Notes: generated by a model from the letters alone, not told the origin. Shown: positions 1 through 9,493, counted from the first letter of the stretch. The stretch is 64,000 nucleotides of DNA from an uncultured Lactobacillus sp. (GCA_937874695.1 CALNAJ010000013.1:1-64000), one strand, 5' to 3'. A program made the numbers and translations.

Positions 1-44
1 TTCTATACAATTCAGAAATCTTTTATGCATTTACACAAGATATT

Positions 45-383
45 TTACGCTCTCTTACCCTCGGGATCTCTGAAGTTAAAGGTCGCTGTTCCCCCATTAT
101 CAACAATTTCACCTGCAGTTGCCAACCGATCATGTAGCGCCTTGAAGTCCTTACTATAGAACATTAAGGATGGTGTGCTCCCCAAAACCTCCGGTGAATA
201 CTGTCGAATAAATGCCTTCGCAAAAAAAGATAACTCCACGTTCGGCGCAATCTCTAGCACAATATTGTTAAACTCATCGGGTAACGTGTTAATCTCAACC
301 ACTTTTGCGCCTAAATTATCCTGCCAAAACTGCACAACTTGTTCCACATCATCGACATACAGCATCGTCCGCATCTTCTGCAT
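45..383 (-). CDS. VOC (glyoxalase/bleomycin-resistance fold) protein
   Basis: A 112-residue single-domain protein. The N-terminus MRTMLYVDDVEQVVQFWQDN (from residue 4) has the beta-alpha start typical of the vicinal oxygen chelate fold, and the end, FNFRDPEGK, is the usual VOC closing strand. Members bind a metal and act on small molecules or sequester drugs; nothing here fixes the substrate. A GAGGTG ribosome site precedes the ATG and a good promoter lies at 419-447. It appears monocistronic. Family call is solid, function unknown. Confidence 0.8.
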   Translation of the reverse strand: MQKMRTMLYVDDVEQVVQFWQDNLGAKVVEINTLPDEFNNIVLEIAPNVELSFFAKAFIRQYSPEVLGSTPSLMFYSKDFKALHDRLATAGEIVDNGGTATFNFRDPEGKRA

Positions 384-418
384 ACCCTGTCACCTCACTG
401 ATTTATTTGGTTACACCC

Positions 419-447
419 ATCCTATCATGAAAAGAATTTGATGCCAA
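419..447 (-). promoter_or_regulatory. Promoter for the VOC gene
   Basis: On the minus strand TTGGCA and TAGGAT are separated by 17 bp, about 35 bp upstream of the VOC start codon. Prediction from consensus only. Confidence 0.5.
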
Positions 448-556
448 TTCCAAATTTAGCTGGCTATTCTCTCGAATATCGCGTACACTAGGTAATGCAG
501 GCCACGCCTGTCCAGTTGCTCTGTACATTCCAGATGTATCCTATGGATCAACTGGT

Positions 557-589
557 GCCCTCATCTAGGATTGATGGGGGCTTTTTTTT
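557..589 (+). terminator. Rho-independent terminator, plus strand
   Basis: GCCCTCATC pairs with GATGGGGGC across a 7-nt loop and is followed by eight T. No plus-strand protein gene lies upstream, so it may end a small untranslated RNA from about 450-589 or block antisense transcription of the VOC gene. The rest of 448-902 holds only the two hairpins listed separately. Confidence 0.7.
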
Positions 590-637
590 GCGCTCATTTT
601 GATTGTACCCCGCAAAACAAGACTAACTATTACGCAC

Positions 638-687
638 AAAAAGGTTCATGATTAACGCCAATCACGGCGCCGATCATGAACCTTTTT
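638..687 (-). terminator. Second (distal) pnt terminator-like hairpin
   Basis: AAAAAGGTTCATGAT pairs with ATCATGAACCTTTTT around a roughly 20-nt loop; T runs make it usable on either strand. Stem base and loop resemble the hairpin at 836-885, so the two look like copies. Confidence 0.6.
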
Positions 688-835
688 AACGTATTCCAGG
701 CTGTTTCAGTTGTCCTTGCTTTACCTATTTCACTCCCGTATACTTCTGATTAACGACTCATTCACAGTTCTATCATGCCGGATTCTCCTGGGAAAGTCAC
801 AAGCTTCCCTGTCAGCCATCACCGTTTCCCGGCAT

Positions 836-885
836 CAAAAAGGTTCGCTAACGCCCCGCCAATCGGCACGTTTTGCGAACCTTTC
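836..885 (-). terminator. Terminator of the pnt operon
   Basis: On the minus strand, shortly after the pntB stop codon, AAAGGTTCGC pairs with GCGAACCTTTTT across a loop containing GCCGATTGGCG. The hairpin at 638-687 has a similar loop. Confidence 0.65.
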
Positions 886-902
886 TGTTACGCATTTCTA
901 GA

Positions 903-2321
903 CTAATCGTCCAAATATTGCTTCGTTGCAGCCACAATGTCTTGCAGCCCAACCTTAGCATCGGAGAAGAACATCTGCGTGTTATCCAGCGAGAACAATG
1001 GGTTTTGGATACCTGCGTACCCGGTACTCATTGACCGCTTGATGACAACCACGGACTTCGACTTGTCGACATCCAGGATAGGCATCCCAGAAATCTCATT
1101 TCCACTTTCACGAGCCAGTGGGTTGGTAACGTCGTTGGCCCCGATAACCAGGGAAACGTCGGTACTTTCAAACATTGGGTTGGCATCGTCCAACTGCTTC
1201 ATCTGATCGTAAGGAACGTTAACATCGGCCAACAGCACGTTCATGTGCCCAGGCATCCGCCCAGCAACCGGGTGAATGGCGTAGTTGACGTTGATGCCCT
1301 TTTCCGTCAGAACCGTTGCCAATTCAGCAACTTCATGTTGGGCTTGCGCTGCGGCTAACCCGTACCCAGGAACGATCATAACGTTCTGAGCGTAAGCCAG
1401 TTGCAGGCCAATATCATCGGCTGAAGTTTCCTTAACGTCGACCGGCACATCTGGACCAGCACTGCCACTATCACTATCGCCAGTCCCAAAACCACCGGCT
1501 AAGATATTAGCAACGGAACGGTTCATCGCTTCGGCCATTTGCAGCGTCAGGATCGTCCCGGCAGCCCCAACTAAGGCACCAGCGATGATCAGGACTTGGT
1601 TATTGATAACGAACCCGGCAAAAGCAACGGCCAAACCGGTAAAGGCGTTCAAGAGTGAAACGACAACCGGCATATCGGCCCCACCAATTGGCAAGGTCAT
1701 CAGTAACCCGAAGATCAGTGCCATGGCTAAACCAAGAACCACGAACCAGATGTTGGTTGGCGTTGCCAGCATGAACCAGGCAGCGACCAACATCCCTAAG
1801 ACAACGATAATATTGAGAATCTTTGCGCCAGGGAAGGTAATTGGTTTCCCAGGAACTTTCCCAGACAATTTTCCAGTCGCAATCAGTGATCCGGAGAAGG
1901 TAATCCCCCCGATAATCACATCAAGGAATACAGGAATCGAGAACGCGAGGCTTAAAGCAACCCCGTCACCCTTCATCAGGTAATCGAAGATCCCGATAAC
2001 GGCAGCGGCACCACCACCCACTGCGTTGAACAGACTAACTAATTGTGGCACGTCGGTCATTGGCACCTTACGTGCCTTGACGACCCCGTATGCGATTCCG
2101 ACTGCTAAGCCGGCGATGAGGACAATCCAACCAGTAGCGGTAATCTTACCATCGGCCACGACTTCGATAATAATCATAATAACGGCCATAAACATACCGA
2201 TGGCGGAAAGCCCATTCCCTTTGCGGGCGGTCTTAGGAGAACGCATCATGTGCACACCCAGGACGTAGCACACCGCGGAAATTAAGTAAATTAAAGAGGC
2301 AATCGTTTGTAGGGTACTCAT
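903..2321 (-). CDS. pntB: NAD(P) transhydrogenase beta subunit
   Basis: Beta subunit (472 aa) of the proton-translocating nicotinamide nucleotide transhydrogenase, which moves hydride from NADH to NADP+ using the proton gradient. Roughly residues 1-265 are hydrophobic membrane helices (domain II); the C-terminal part is the NADP(H) domain III with the glycine-rich VPGYGLAAAQAQ motif near residue 315 and GANDV near 395. Full family length. It overlaps the alpha-2 gene by 4 bp and is last in a three-gene operon. In lactobacilli this provides NADPH for biosynthesis. Confidence 0.96.
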   Translation of the reverse strand: MSTLQTIASLIYLISAVCYVLGVHMMRSPKTARKGNGLSAIGMFMAVIMIIIEVVADGKITATGWIVLIAGLAVGIAYGVVKARKVPMTDVPQLVSLFNAVGGGAAAVIGIFDYLMKGDGVALSLAFSIPVFLDVIIGGITFSGSLIATGKLSGKVPGKPITFPGAKILNIIVVLGMLVAAWFMLATPTNIWFVVLGLAMALIFGLLMTLPIGGADMPVVVSLLNAFTGLAVAFAGFVINNQVLIIAGALVGAAGTILTLQMAEAMNRSVANILAGGFGTGDSDSGSAGPDVPVDVKETSADDIGLQLAYAQNVMIVPGYGLAAAQAQHEVAELATVLTEKGINVNYAIHPVAGRMPGHMNVLLADVNVPYDQMKQLDDANPMFESTDVSLVIGANDVTNPLARESGNEISGMPILDVDKSKSVVVIKRSMSTGYAGIQNPLFSLDNTQMFFSDAKVGLQDIVAATKQYLDD

Positions 2322-2635
2322 TTGGAATCATCCCCCTCTGATTTTGCTTTTGGTTTACGGTCAAACATGCCGAGCATCCGGTCGGTAACGGTATAACCAC
2401 CCGCCACGTTGATTGCCGCAAACACGGCACCAAGGAATGCCAAGATGTAGAAGACCCAACTATTGGCTTCAGCCGCAATGACGAAGGCCCCAACCACAAC
2501 GACACCATGAATGGCGTTGGCCCCGGACATCATAGGGGTTTGCAGGGTTGCTGGGATTTTACTCATAACTTCAAACCCAACCAATAGACTTAAAACAAAA
2601 ATTGCTAGATTCGTAAATAATTCCTCACTCATCAC
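2318..2635 (-). CDS. pntAB: NAD(P) transhydrogenase alpha-2 (membrane) subunit
   Basis: A 105-residue membrane protein that corresponds to the C-terminal membrane part of E. coli PntA. Three helices are visible (about residues 7-24, 45-58, 62-82), with GANAIHGVVVVGA in the middle. The split of alpha into two polypeptides is common in Gram-positive and some other bacteria. It overlaps its neighbours on both sides by 1-4 bp, indicating translational coupling within pntAA-pntAB-pntB. Confidence 0.94.
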   Translation of the reverse strand: MMSEELFTNLAIFVLSLLVGFEVMSKIPATLQTPMMSGANAIHGVVVVGAFVIAAEANSWVFYILAFLGAVFAAINVAGGYTVTDRMLGMFDRKPKAKSEGDDSK

Positions 2636-3834
2636 TAATCAGCTCCTTTCGCGTCGTCTTGATCTTCAGCCGGCGTTTCAGGTTCTGCTGGTTTGCGTTC
2701 CGGCAGTTCCATGACAGACCGTAGCCGGTTACTAATAATTTCACCGTCATAGGTTGCCAAGAGTTCACCAACCACTTCATCATCGATGTCAAAGACCAAC
2801 TTACCGTCTTCATTGACATCATTTAAGACGGCTTGCACGTTCTTGGCGTACATGTCAGAAGCGGAGGCTGGTAATTGACTGGCCATATCGCCGGCACCCA
2901 CAATTTCGGCACCAAGTGGCGTTGTGACCGTTTCACCCGGCTTTGATCCGGCAACGTTCCCGCCTAAATCACTGGCGGCTAAATCCATAAATAACGTCCC
3001 CGTCTTGGCTTCGTCCACGGACTTCTGGGTAACCAGCAGTGGTGGCCGCCGCCCAGGCACTTGCGCGGTCGTGATGATCACGTTGTTTTGGGCGATAAAT
3101 CCTTCCAATTCTGCTTGTTGCTGTGCGGTTTCTTCCTCAGTCAATTGCCGAGCATAGCCCCCTTCACCGGTGGCAGAAACGGAGGTCGTCAGGAAAGTTG
3201 CCCCTAACGATTCCACTTCGCCCCGTGAAGCTGGCCGAATATCATAACCGGAAACCATGGCCCCTAATCGTTTAGCGGTCCCAATGGCTTGTAGTCCGGC
3301 AACCCCGGTCCCTAAGACCAACACCTTAGCTGGCTTGGCAGTCCCGGCGGCGGTGATCATCATTGGGAAATACCGTGAGAAATGATCCGCGGCCATCAGG
3401 CCCACCTTGTAACCAGCGACACTGGCTTGCGAACTCAAAACATCCATTGTTTGGGCCCGTGAAACCGTCCGTGGTAAGAGTTCAAACGCTAAAGCTGTAA
3501 TCTTCTTGGCGGCTAATTTCTTAACAAAATCAGTATCCGTCAGTGGTGATAACAATCCAATCAGTGCTTGCCCAGCCTTCATCTGATCAATGGTTGCATC
3601 ATCTGGTTGAGCAATCGTGGCGATTACAGTTGCTTGCGTAATCGCTTCTGCGCGGTCAACGACTTTGGCACCGGCCTCGGTGTAGACTGCATCCCGATAG
3701 AAAGACCGTTCCCCAGCACCTTGTTCAATCAGCACTTGGTAGTCATTCTTGACGAGCTTACGTACGACGTCCGGTGACAATGCTACCCGGTTTTCACCAG
3801 GAGCTTCTTTTAAAACCGAAATGGTAATTGCCAT
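2635..3834 (-). CDS. pntAA: NAD(P) transhydrogenase alpha-1 (NAD-binding) subunit
   Basis: Soluble NAD(H)-binding domain I (399 aa), related to alanine dehydrogenase. The start KEAPGENRVALSPDVV (from residue 9) is the family signature, and a Rossmann motif VLGTGVAGLQA lies near residue 172, followed by YDIRPASRGEVESLGA. The acidic, low-complexity C-terminal tail (after about 380) is likely a linker. First gene of the operon, preceded by a promoter at 3873-3901. Confidence 0.96.
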   Translation of the reverse strand: MAITISVLKEAPGENRVALSPDVVRKLVKNDYQVLIEQGAGERSFYRDAVYTEAGAKVVDRAEAITQATVIATIAQPDDATIDQMKAGQALIGLLSPLTDTDFVKKLAAKKITALAFELLPRTVSRAQTMDVLSSQASVAGYKVGLMAADHFSRYFPMMITAAGTAKPAKVLVLGTGVAGLQAIGTAKRLGAMVSGYDIRPASRGEVESLGATFLTTSVSATGEGGYARQLTEEETAQQQAELEGFIAQNNVIITTAQVPGRRPPLLVTQKSVDEAKTGTLFMDLAASDLGGNVAGSKPGETVTTPLGAEIVGAGDMASQLPASASDMYAKNVQAVLNDVNEDGKLVFDIDDEVVGELLATYDGEIISNRLRSVMELPERKPAEPETPAEDQDDAKGAD

Positions 3835-3872
3835 TCAACACATCCCCTTTTTGATAAGCTGTTCACAAGTTA

Positions 3873-3901
3873 ACTATAAAGCATTTCAGGTCACAAAACA
3901 A
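3873..3901 (-). promoter_or_regulatory. Promoter of the pnt operon
   Basis: Minus strand TTGTTT, 17 bp, TATAGT, ending about 39 bp before the pntAA start. Consensus-based call. Confidence 0.5.
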
Positions 3902-4271
3902 TGCTTTCAGCTCCATTTGTGCACAAGCGACAATTCTTTGTGCCACGCGGCAGTAAGTGCTTCCAGAGTTCAATGAAATCACAAAATATTTTTCCATTTA
4001 CACACTGAATTTTCGAATCAATTAGTTAAGTGGACTTGATAACAAGTTTTAACATTCACAAATAAAAGTGATGACTTTTTTTCAAATGTAACTTATTGGC
4101 CTAGACCCAACTCGTTTGCCACCCCGCTCTTGAAGATTAATCCATGACTAATTTTCACCTGGCTCATCAACAGCCTATCGCACCAGTTTTTCGCTGGTTC
4201 GACCACTCCCAGAGCATAACTTGCGACTCTTTTCAGTTGTATCACTGCGGGGTTTCATCCGCACCCCTTTG
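3902..4271. other. Intergenic stretch with no recognisable gene
   Basis: Between the pnt promoter and the 3' end of the HAD gene. The first half is AT-rich; the second half is closer to coding composition but has no open frame with a ribosome site. I see no RNA gene or repeat. A weak GC hairpin near 4249-4266 could end the HAD transcript. Confidence 0.4.
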
Positions 4272-5090
4272 CTAATTCAAAGCCCAGCGATCAATAGCCT
4301 CACTCACCCCAGATTCGAAATCAGCCAAAGTCACGTGAGTCGCCACCGCTTTGACTTCCGCTGAAGCATTTCGTACCGCAATGGCACCGCCCACTTGCTT
4401 AAGCATCGCTAAGTCATTAGTACTGTCTCCAATGCCCATAATCTCTGCCGGCGAAATACCTAGGCGCTGTCCCAGCGCTATTGCAGCTTGCCCCTTATCA
4501 ACACCCACGGGGTTCACTTCCATATATCGGTCCGATGAAAACGTACACGTTACTGGCTGTGAGACCTGTTGCTCAACTGCTATCCTCGCCGCTCGCCGAA
4601 CTTCCCTATCTGGACTCATCGCAATTACTTTCATGATTCGCCCAAATCGAAACTGCGAGAACTCGCCCTGCATGGTCGTTGCCGATACGCCGCGTGTCTT
4701 CAAGTAAGCCAGGTCATCAGCTTTCGGGTGATAGATTGCCAATCCCCGTAACGTATACACGTGAATTGCCACGTCAAACTGTTGTAGAACTTTAAAAACT
4801 GCTGCGGCCACTTCATAGGGAAGTTCATGACTCATCAAAACATGATTGTCCCAATTTTCGACGATTGTGCCACCATTGTATGAAATCACGTATTGATTGG
4901 GTTGATTCCACAAGCCAAGGCGCCGTAAGAGCGGTTGGATGCTCAGAAAACTACGTCCTGTATTCGGCACAAATTTAATGCCCATTTGTGTGGCTCGCTT
5001 AATGGCGGCAACATTCGCGGTCGAAACACTCCCATCTGCTCGGAGCAGCGTTTCATCCAAATCACTCGTTATCATTCGGTACATCTTCAT
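4272..5090 (-). CDS. Cof-type HAD-IIB family phosphatase
   Basis: 272 aa. The catalytic DxDxT loop is SDLDETLL near residue 9; the C-terminal metal loop is GIGDSTNDLAML near residue 216, followed by the usual Cof ending. The inserted C2 cap lies between. Such enzymes dephosphorylate sugar phosphates or flavin/PLP precursors; substrate not predictable. Two ATGs (codons 1 and 3) sit behind a GGGGGA site, so the start could be two residues shorter. Confidence 0.9.
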   Translation of the reverse strand: MKMYRMITSDLDETLLRADGSVSTANVAAIKRATQMGIKFVPNTGRSFLSIQPLLRRLGLWNQPNQYVISYNGGTIVENWDNHVLMSHELPYEVAAAVFKVLQQFDVAIHVYTLRGLAIYHPKADDLAYLKTRGVSATTMQGEFSQFRFGRIMKVIAMSPDREVRRAARIAVEQQVSQPVTCTFSSDRYMEVNPVGVDKGQAAIALGQRLGISPAEIMGIGDSTNDLAMLKQVGGAIAVRNASAEVKAVATHVTLADFESGVSEAIDRWALN

Positions 5091-5196
5091 TCCCCCAATT
5101 GAATGAAGAGCCCGAGAATAGTTCCCGAACTCCTCATTTAATCGTTCACGTTTATTCTCGAATCTGATCTCGTCAGAACTCGATCATCATAACGTC

Positions 5197-6738
5197 TTAA
5201 GACTCTTCGATACCGGAGATTAATGACAAAGTGTGCATGTCATCACCCAAATCATCATAGAGCTTCCGGTAAAGCTTGTAGTAGTCATTGTAAGTCGCAT
5301 GCTGCTCAGCACGTGGTTCAATCTTATCGCCCAGAACTTGCCACTTCTGAACTTCATCAACCGTTAAGGTATCTGTTGCCAAACCAGCCAACATCACATC
5401 ACCCAGGTTGGCTTCCGCATCATCGACTGGTGTTCGTACCGCATAGCCCGTGACATCGGCAAACATTTGAACCCAGTCTGGTGAGTTCGTCACCCCACCG
5501 GCAATCACAATATAATCCCCCAGGTCACGACCCGTGCTCTCCATACTATGGCGTAAGGCGTAGCAGACAGCTTCTTGGAAGGCGTGGAACAGATCAGCCT
5601 TCGTATGAACTAATGACAGTCCGAAGACCATCCCCTTGGCATCAGAGTTCCAGATAGGCGCTCGTTCACCCATAAAGTAGGGCAGAACCACTAACCCACG
5701 ACTACCTGCTGGCACATCCTTAGCTTCCGCCCCCAGGGTAACGTAGGCGTTAGGCCCGCCTTGATTGTGAACGGCAACTTCAGCATCCCCAAAGTTATCA
5801 CGGAACCATTTCGTAATGGCTCCCGCTGTAGCCGAACCACTGAAGTTATAAACCAGTTCTCGTGATTTATAAGGATATGGCCAAACGATGAGTCCTTTAC
5901 CCTTGATTGGTTTCTCACTGACAAGTGCGGCGTTCATGGATGACCCGATGGCAGCCACGTACCGGCCGGGTTCAAAGACACCCATCCCGATGTTCGCAGC
6001 ACCAACATCAACACCCCCGGCAATGACTGGCGTTCCGGCATTCAATCCCAAGTCAGCAGCAACATCCGCGGTCAACCGGCCCGCAATCTCGGTCGCATCA
6101 ACGAACTTCTGTGGCATCTTGTCCATCGGAACACCCATTGCGTCCATCATTTCCTTAGACCAGGTCCCCGTATTCACATCGTAGAAACCACCGATGTTCC
6201 CAGCAGCCGAGTAGTCAATGGAAACTTCACCAGTTAATTTGTAGATAGCGTAATTGTTCGGTGGTAAGAACATCGCCGTCTTCTTCCAATTTTCCGGTTC
6301 GTGATTCTTGATCCACAGTACCTTCGTGTAACCGTAGTACGGATCAACCACGTCATTACCCGTAATTTCAGATAACCGGTCCAGATCAACGTGTTCCTTG
6401 ACCCATTCCGTTTCACCCGCAGCGCGCCGATCCATCCAAATCAGGTCTGGCCGCACAGGATTCATGTCAGCATCAACTGGAACACCGGAGCCACCATACA
6501 AGCCACTCAAACCAATTCCGTTGATATCATCCGGCGAGACACCGCTTTCATTAACGACCGCCCGGATGGAATCCTTAACGCCCTTCAGCCAGACATCTGG
6601 CCACTGCTCAGCCCAGAGTGGACGTGGTGTCAGAACATCGTATTCCTCCAAGTCCTGCGCAATTAACTTGCCGTTCGTGTCCATCAGGATACTCTTCGTC
6701 CCCGATGTCCCAATATCAGTACCAATCAAGTATTTCAT
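5197..6738 (-). CDS. FGGY-family carbohydrate kinase (pentulose/gluconate kinase-like)
   Basis: 513 aa, the usual FGGY length. The phosphate-binding start is IGTDIGTSGTKSIL (residues 5-18); VIAGGVDVGAANIGMG near 265 and the ATP-site segment VIAGGVTNSPDWVQMFADVT near 435 are family signatures. These kinases phosphorylate xylulose, ribulose, gluconate or glycerol. The SDR dehydrogenase 39 bp upstream and the GPH transporter further upstream suggest a pentulose made by oxidation of a pentitol. Exact sugar is inference. Confidence 0.88.
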   Translation of the reverse strand: MKYLIGTDIGTSGTKSILMDTNGKLIAQDLEEYDVLTPRPLWAEQWPDVWLKGVKDSIRAVVNESGVSPDDINGIGLSGLYGGSGVPVDADMNPVRPDLIWMDRRAAGETEWVKEHVDLDRLSEITGNDVVDPYYGYTKVLWIKNHEPENWKKTAMFLPPNNYAIYKLTGEVSIDYSAAGNIGGFYDVNTGTWSKEMMDAMGVPMDKMPQKFVDATEIAGRLTADVAADLGLNAGTPVIAGGVDVGAANIGMGVFEPGRYVAAIGSSMNAALVSEKPIKGKGLIVWPYPYKSRELVYNFSGSATAGAITKWFRDNFGDAEVAVHNQGGPNAYVTLGAEAKDVPAGSRGLVVLPYFMGERAPIWNSDAKGMVFGLSLVHTKADLFHAFQEAVCYALRHSMESTGRDLGDYIVIAGGVTNSPDWVQMFADVTGYAVRTPVDDAEANLGDVMLAGLATDTLTVDEVQKWQVLGDKIEPRAEQHATYNDYYKLYRKLYDDLGDDMHTLSLISGIEES

Positions 6739-6777
6739 CGTTATTCCCCTCTTTGATCAACTATTAATTGCGACGGT

Positions 6778-7554
6778 CTACCATGCCGTGAAGGCACCAT
6801 CAACTAAGTAATCGGAGCCAGTGGAGAAGCTGCTGGTATCGCTAGCTAAGTATACGGCCATCCCTTGTAATTCTTCTGGCTTGCCTAAGCGGCCAAGTGG
6901 TGCCCAGTCGTTCCAAGTCTTGATCAGTGGCTTCAGGTCAGGTGAGTTCAAAGTCAAATCAGTCCCCATGTAACCAGGACTCATGGTGTTGACCCGCACG
7001 CCCTTCTTGGCCCATTCAATGGCTAATGACTTAGATAACTGAATAACCCCGGCCTTCGTGGCGTTGTATGAGCATTGTGGTTGTGGTCGGTTAACAATGT
7101 GGGCTGACATTGAAGCGGTGTTCACGATTGAACCTGAGCCTTGCTTCAACATGTAGCGACCAGCAGCTGTGGAGCAAAGGAAGACGGCGTTCAAGTTTAA
7201 GTTGACGACCTTCTGCCATTGTTCAAACGTCATTTCTTCAGCAGGTACATTCAGGCACATGCCGGCGTTGTTGAAGGCGGCGTCCAACCCACCTAATTCT
7301 TTAACGACTGTATCGATCATGTTTTGGACTTGTTCAGGATCAGTAACGTCTGTCTTAATGGCAATGGCCTTTTGACCCGTAGCTTCAGCAATTTCACGTG
7401 CGGTCTGTTGGGCCTTGGCAATGTTGATATCGACAATTGCAACATCGGCACCGGCTTCGGCTAACCCAGTTGCCATGGCTTTACCCAAACCTTGAGCACC
7501 ACCCGTAACGTATGCTTTCTTACCATCGAGACGCATTCTATCTAAAATACCCAT
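6778..7554 (-). CDS. SDR family oxidoreductase, polyol dehydrogenase-like
   Basis: 258 aa classical short-chain dehydrogenase. NAD(P)-binding TGGAQGLG at residues 17-24, NNAG near 95, catalytic Ser in NTASMSAH near 147 and YNATK near 163. VRVNTMSPGYMGTDL is typical. The sequence resembles arabinitol/xylitol/mannitol-type dehydrogenases. Lying between kinase and transporter it probably oxidises an imported pentitol to the ketose the kinase uses. AGGAGG precedes the ATG. Confidence 0.88.
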   Translation of the reverse strand: MGILDRMRLDGKKAYVTGGAQGLGKAMATGLAEAGADVAIVDINIAKAQQTAREIAEATGQKAIAIKTDVTDPEQVQNMIDTVVKELGGLDAAFNNAGMCLNVPAEEMTFEQWQKVVNLNLNAVFLCSTAAGRYMLKQGSGSIVNTASMSAHIVNRPQPQCSYNATKAGVIQLSKSLAIEWAKKGVRVNTMSPGYMGTDLTLNSPDLKPLIKTWNDWAPLGRLGKPEELQGMAVYLASDTSSFSTGSDYLVDGAFTAW

Positions 7555-7713
7555 GATAATTCCTCCTAAAAGATAAATGTATTTTGTAAAACGACTTTCT
7601 TTAATTCACGACTAAGCATAAACCCAAAAATTCTAGAAGTCAATCCTTTTTGGTACCGTTTTCAAAGTTTTTCGGTATTTTCATTCAACTACTGGGGCTA
7701 TCCCCCGTCAGTC

Positions 7714-9129
7714 CTAGCTTTCAGCTGGTTGTGACTTTAGTCGTTTCTTTAATTCACGCACAATTTCAGCGTGTTTTTCCTCAGTTAAGGTCACTTTGAG
7801 CCAAAAAATAAGCGCAGCGATCACTAACAAGACAATTGGAATATAGAACATAAACATATTGAACTGGCTGACACCACTAGCCGAAATATCATTAGGTTTA
7901 GCATTCCCCGTCATGCCAACCATCACCGCAACGATACCGACAATCCCGTTAGACGCTGCACCGGCAAGCTTATCGATCAAGGGCCGAATCGACAACGTCA
8001 CGGATTCATTCCGCACACCGTTGACCAATTGCCCATATTCAACACTATCGGTAATCGTCATTAGCGTTGCCAGGAAGATCAATGGGTATGGGAAGAAGTA
8101 AAACGACACTGCTAGTAAAACCAACAGCAAGTTTTGACCGGCAAACAAGAATAAAATATAGCCGATCAGCATAAAGGCAATCCCGCCAATGTAAATCGCT
8201 TTCCGTCGGATCAAAGCCTCCAAAGCGGGATACAGAGCAACCGAGATTACGCCCAGAACACAGGTGATTACGCCAACCCAGGTATAGGCACCAGCATTGC
8301 CCAAGCGATAACGGAAGTAATACATCAGCAAGGAATTGGTAACCACATAGCTAAACGCAAATAGGAAATAGGACGCTGCAATCCACAATAACTGTTTGTT
8401 CCGGCCGATTGCCCGAAAGATGTCAGATAGCGTGGTGTGTTTGACATTGGCCCGAATCACATTATGTTCTTCCTTCAAATTCAGAGAAGTAATCAGCGCC
8501 CCGCCGGTACACAGCACCGCCACGATAATCACATAGCCTGTCCAGCCAGCACGGGTTTGCTGACCAAATGGTACCTTAGAAATCCAATGTGAAAAGAGCA
8601 TAATTGCTGGCGTAATAATCACAATCACAATTTGCGCCCCCAGAGTAGAGCCAATCCGTGAGGCCGTCCCGAATTTGGTTCGCGTCTTGGAATCCAAGCT
8701 GACCGCGGGAAGCAGTGACCATAACGCAATATCACTAAATGAGTAGAAGACATCGACAATTAAGAAGGTCACCGCAATCAAGATCAAATACATTGTGGGA
8801 CTACTCCAAGCCAGCCCGAAGTAATCTGAGAACAAGAACACCAAGCCAACTGAGGCAACGACCGACCCAATCATGATCCATGGCCGGAACTTTCCCCACC
8901 GTGTATTCGTATTATCAACCACCCCACCAATCATGGGATCAAAGATAATCTCACCAACTCGAATCACCACAACCAGCATCGTGACGATTCCCACCATCTT
9001 CTCGTCGCCACTATTCGTAAATAACTGACTCGTCAAAAACATCATGAAATAAATGCTCAACGTGTTATAGAACGCATCATGCCCAAACGTTCCTAAAGCA
9101 TAGGACAAGTACTTTTTCAATTTCAACAC
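7714..9129 (-). CDS. GPH-family sugar/polyol:cation symporter
   Basis: 471 aa with about twelve membrane helices. LKKYLSYALGTFGHDAFYNT at the N-terminus and FDPMIGGVVDNTNTRWGKFRPW (from about residue 61; it spans the GG..D..RWGKFRP signature) mark the glycoside-pentoside-hexuronide family. It should import the substrate of the downstream SDR and kinase. The annotated GTG start sits too close to GTGGGG; a TTG three codons later has better spacing, so the start is uncertain by 3 residues. Promoter at 9143-9171, cre site at 9199-9212. Confidence 0.9.
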   Translation of the reverse strand: MLKLKKYLSYALGTFGHDAFYNTLSIYFMMFLTSQLFTNSGDEKMVGIVTMLVVVIRVGEIIFDPMIGGVVDNTNTRWGKFRPWIMIGSVVASVGLVFLFSDYFGLAWSSPTMYLILIAVTFLIVDVFYSFSDIALWSLLPAVSLDSKTRTKFGTASRIGSTLGAQIVIVIITPAIMLFSHWISKVPFGQQTRAGWTGYVIIVAVLCTGGALITSLNLKEEHNVIRANVKHTTLSDIFRAIGRNKQLLWIAASYFLFAFSYVVTNSLLMYYFRYRLGNAGAYTWVGVITCVLGVISVALYPALEALIRRKAIYIGGIAFMLIGYILFLFAGQNLLLVLLAVSFYFFPYPLIFLATLMTITDSVEYGQLVNGVRNESVTLSIRPLIDKLAGAASNGIVGIVAVMVGMTGNAKPNDISASGVSQFNMFMFYIPIVLLVIAALIFWLKVTLTEEKHAEIVRELKKRLKSQPAES

Positions 9130-9142
9130 CCCACAGATAATT

Positions 9143-9171
9143 AGTATAAGTCATTTTGCAAACTCGTTTAA
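9143..9171 (-). promoter_or_regulatory. Promoter of the GPH-SDR-kinase genes
   Basis: Minus strand TTAAAC, 17 bp, TATACT just upstream of the transporter. The -35 end overlaps GCAAACTCGTTTAA, whose AAAC/GTTT halves match those of the operator proposed at 9440-9463. Confidence 0.5.
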
Positions 9172-9198
9172 TAAAATCGATTACTGCACTAGTATAAA

Positions 9199-9212
9199 TG
9201 CAATCGCTTTCA
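9199..9212. promoter_or_regulatory. cre (CcpA) site
   Basis: TGCAATCGCTTTCA matches the consensus TGWAANCGNTNWCA at 13 of 14 positions. It lies about 28 bp upstream of the transporter -35 box, in the regulatory region shared with the ROK gene. Confidence 0.55.
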
Positions 9213-9439
9213 TAAGCAACCGGTTGAGCACTTAAATATTAATTTCACATTATTTGAATCAGCAACTTTCTCGGCTATACTACCGTTCTTCGGCTATGCG
9301 TGGGTGCACAGATAACACTTAGATGTGAATTATTCACTTGAAATTTTCTCATATATCTAAATAGTCGGCGTGACTATCTGGGTGTGCATCGCCCATTTTT
9401 TTGGTAGCGCTTACTTAATTGTGGAAAGTGGCTTTCTAT

Positions 9440-9463
9440 TTTGTTTAAATGTGCTAAACTAAA
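9440..9463. promoter_or_regulatory. Candidate ROK-regulator operator
   Basis: Inverted repeat GTTTA-7 bp-TAAAC (with near-matching flanks TTT/AAA) some 30 bp before the ROK start, overlapping its probable promoter. XylR-type ROK repressors bind AT-rich palindromes of this kind. Prediction. Confidence 0.45.
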
Positions 9464-9493
9464 GTCATTCAACCATTCAGAAAGGAGCACACC

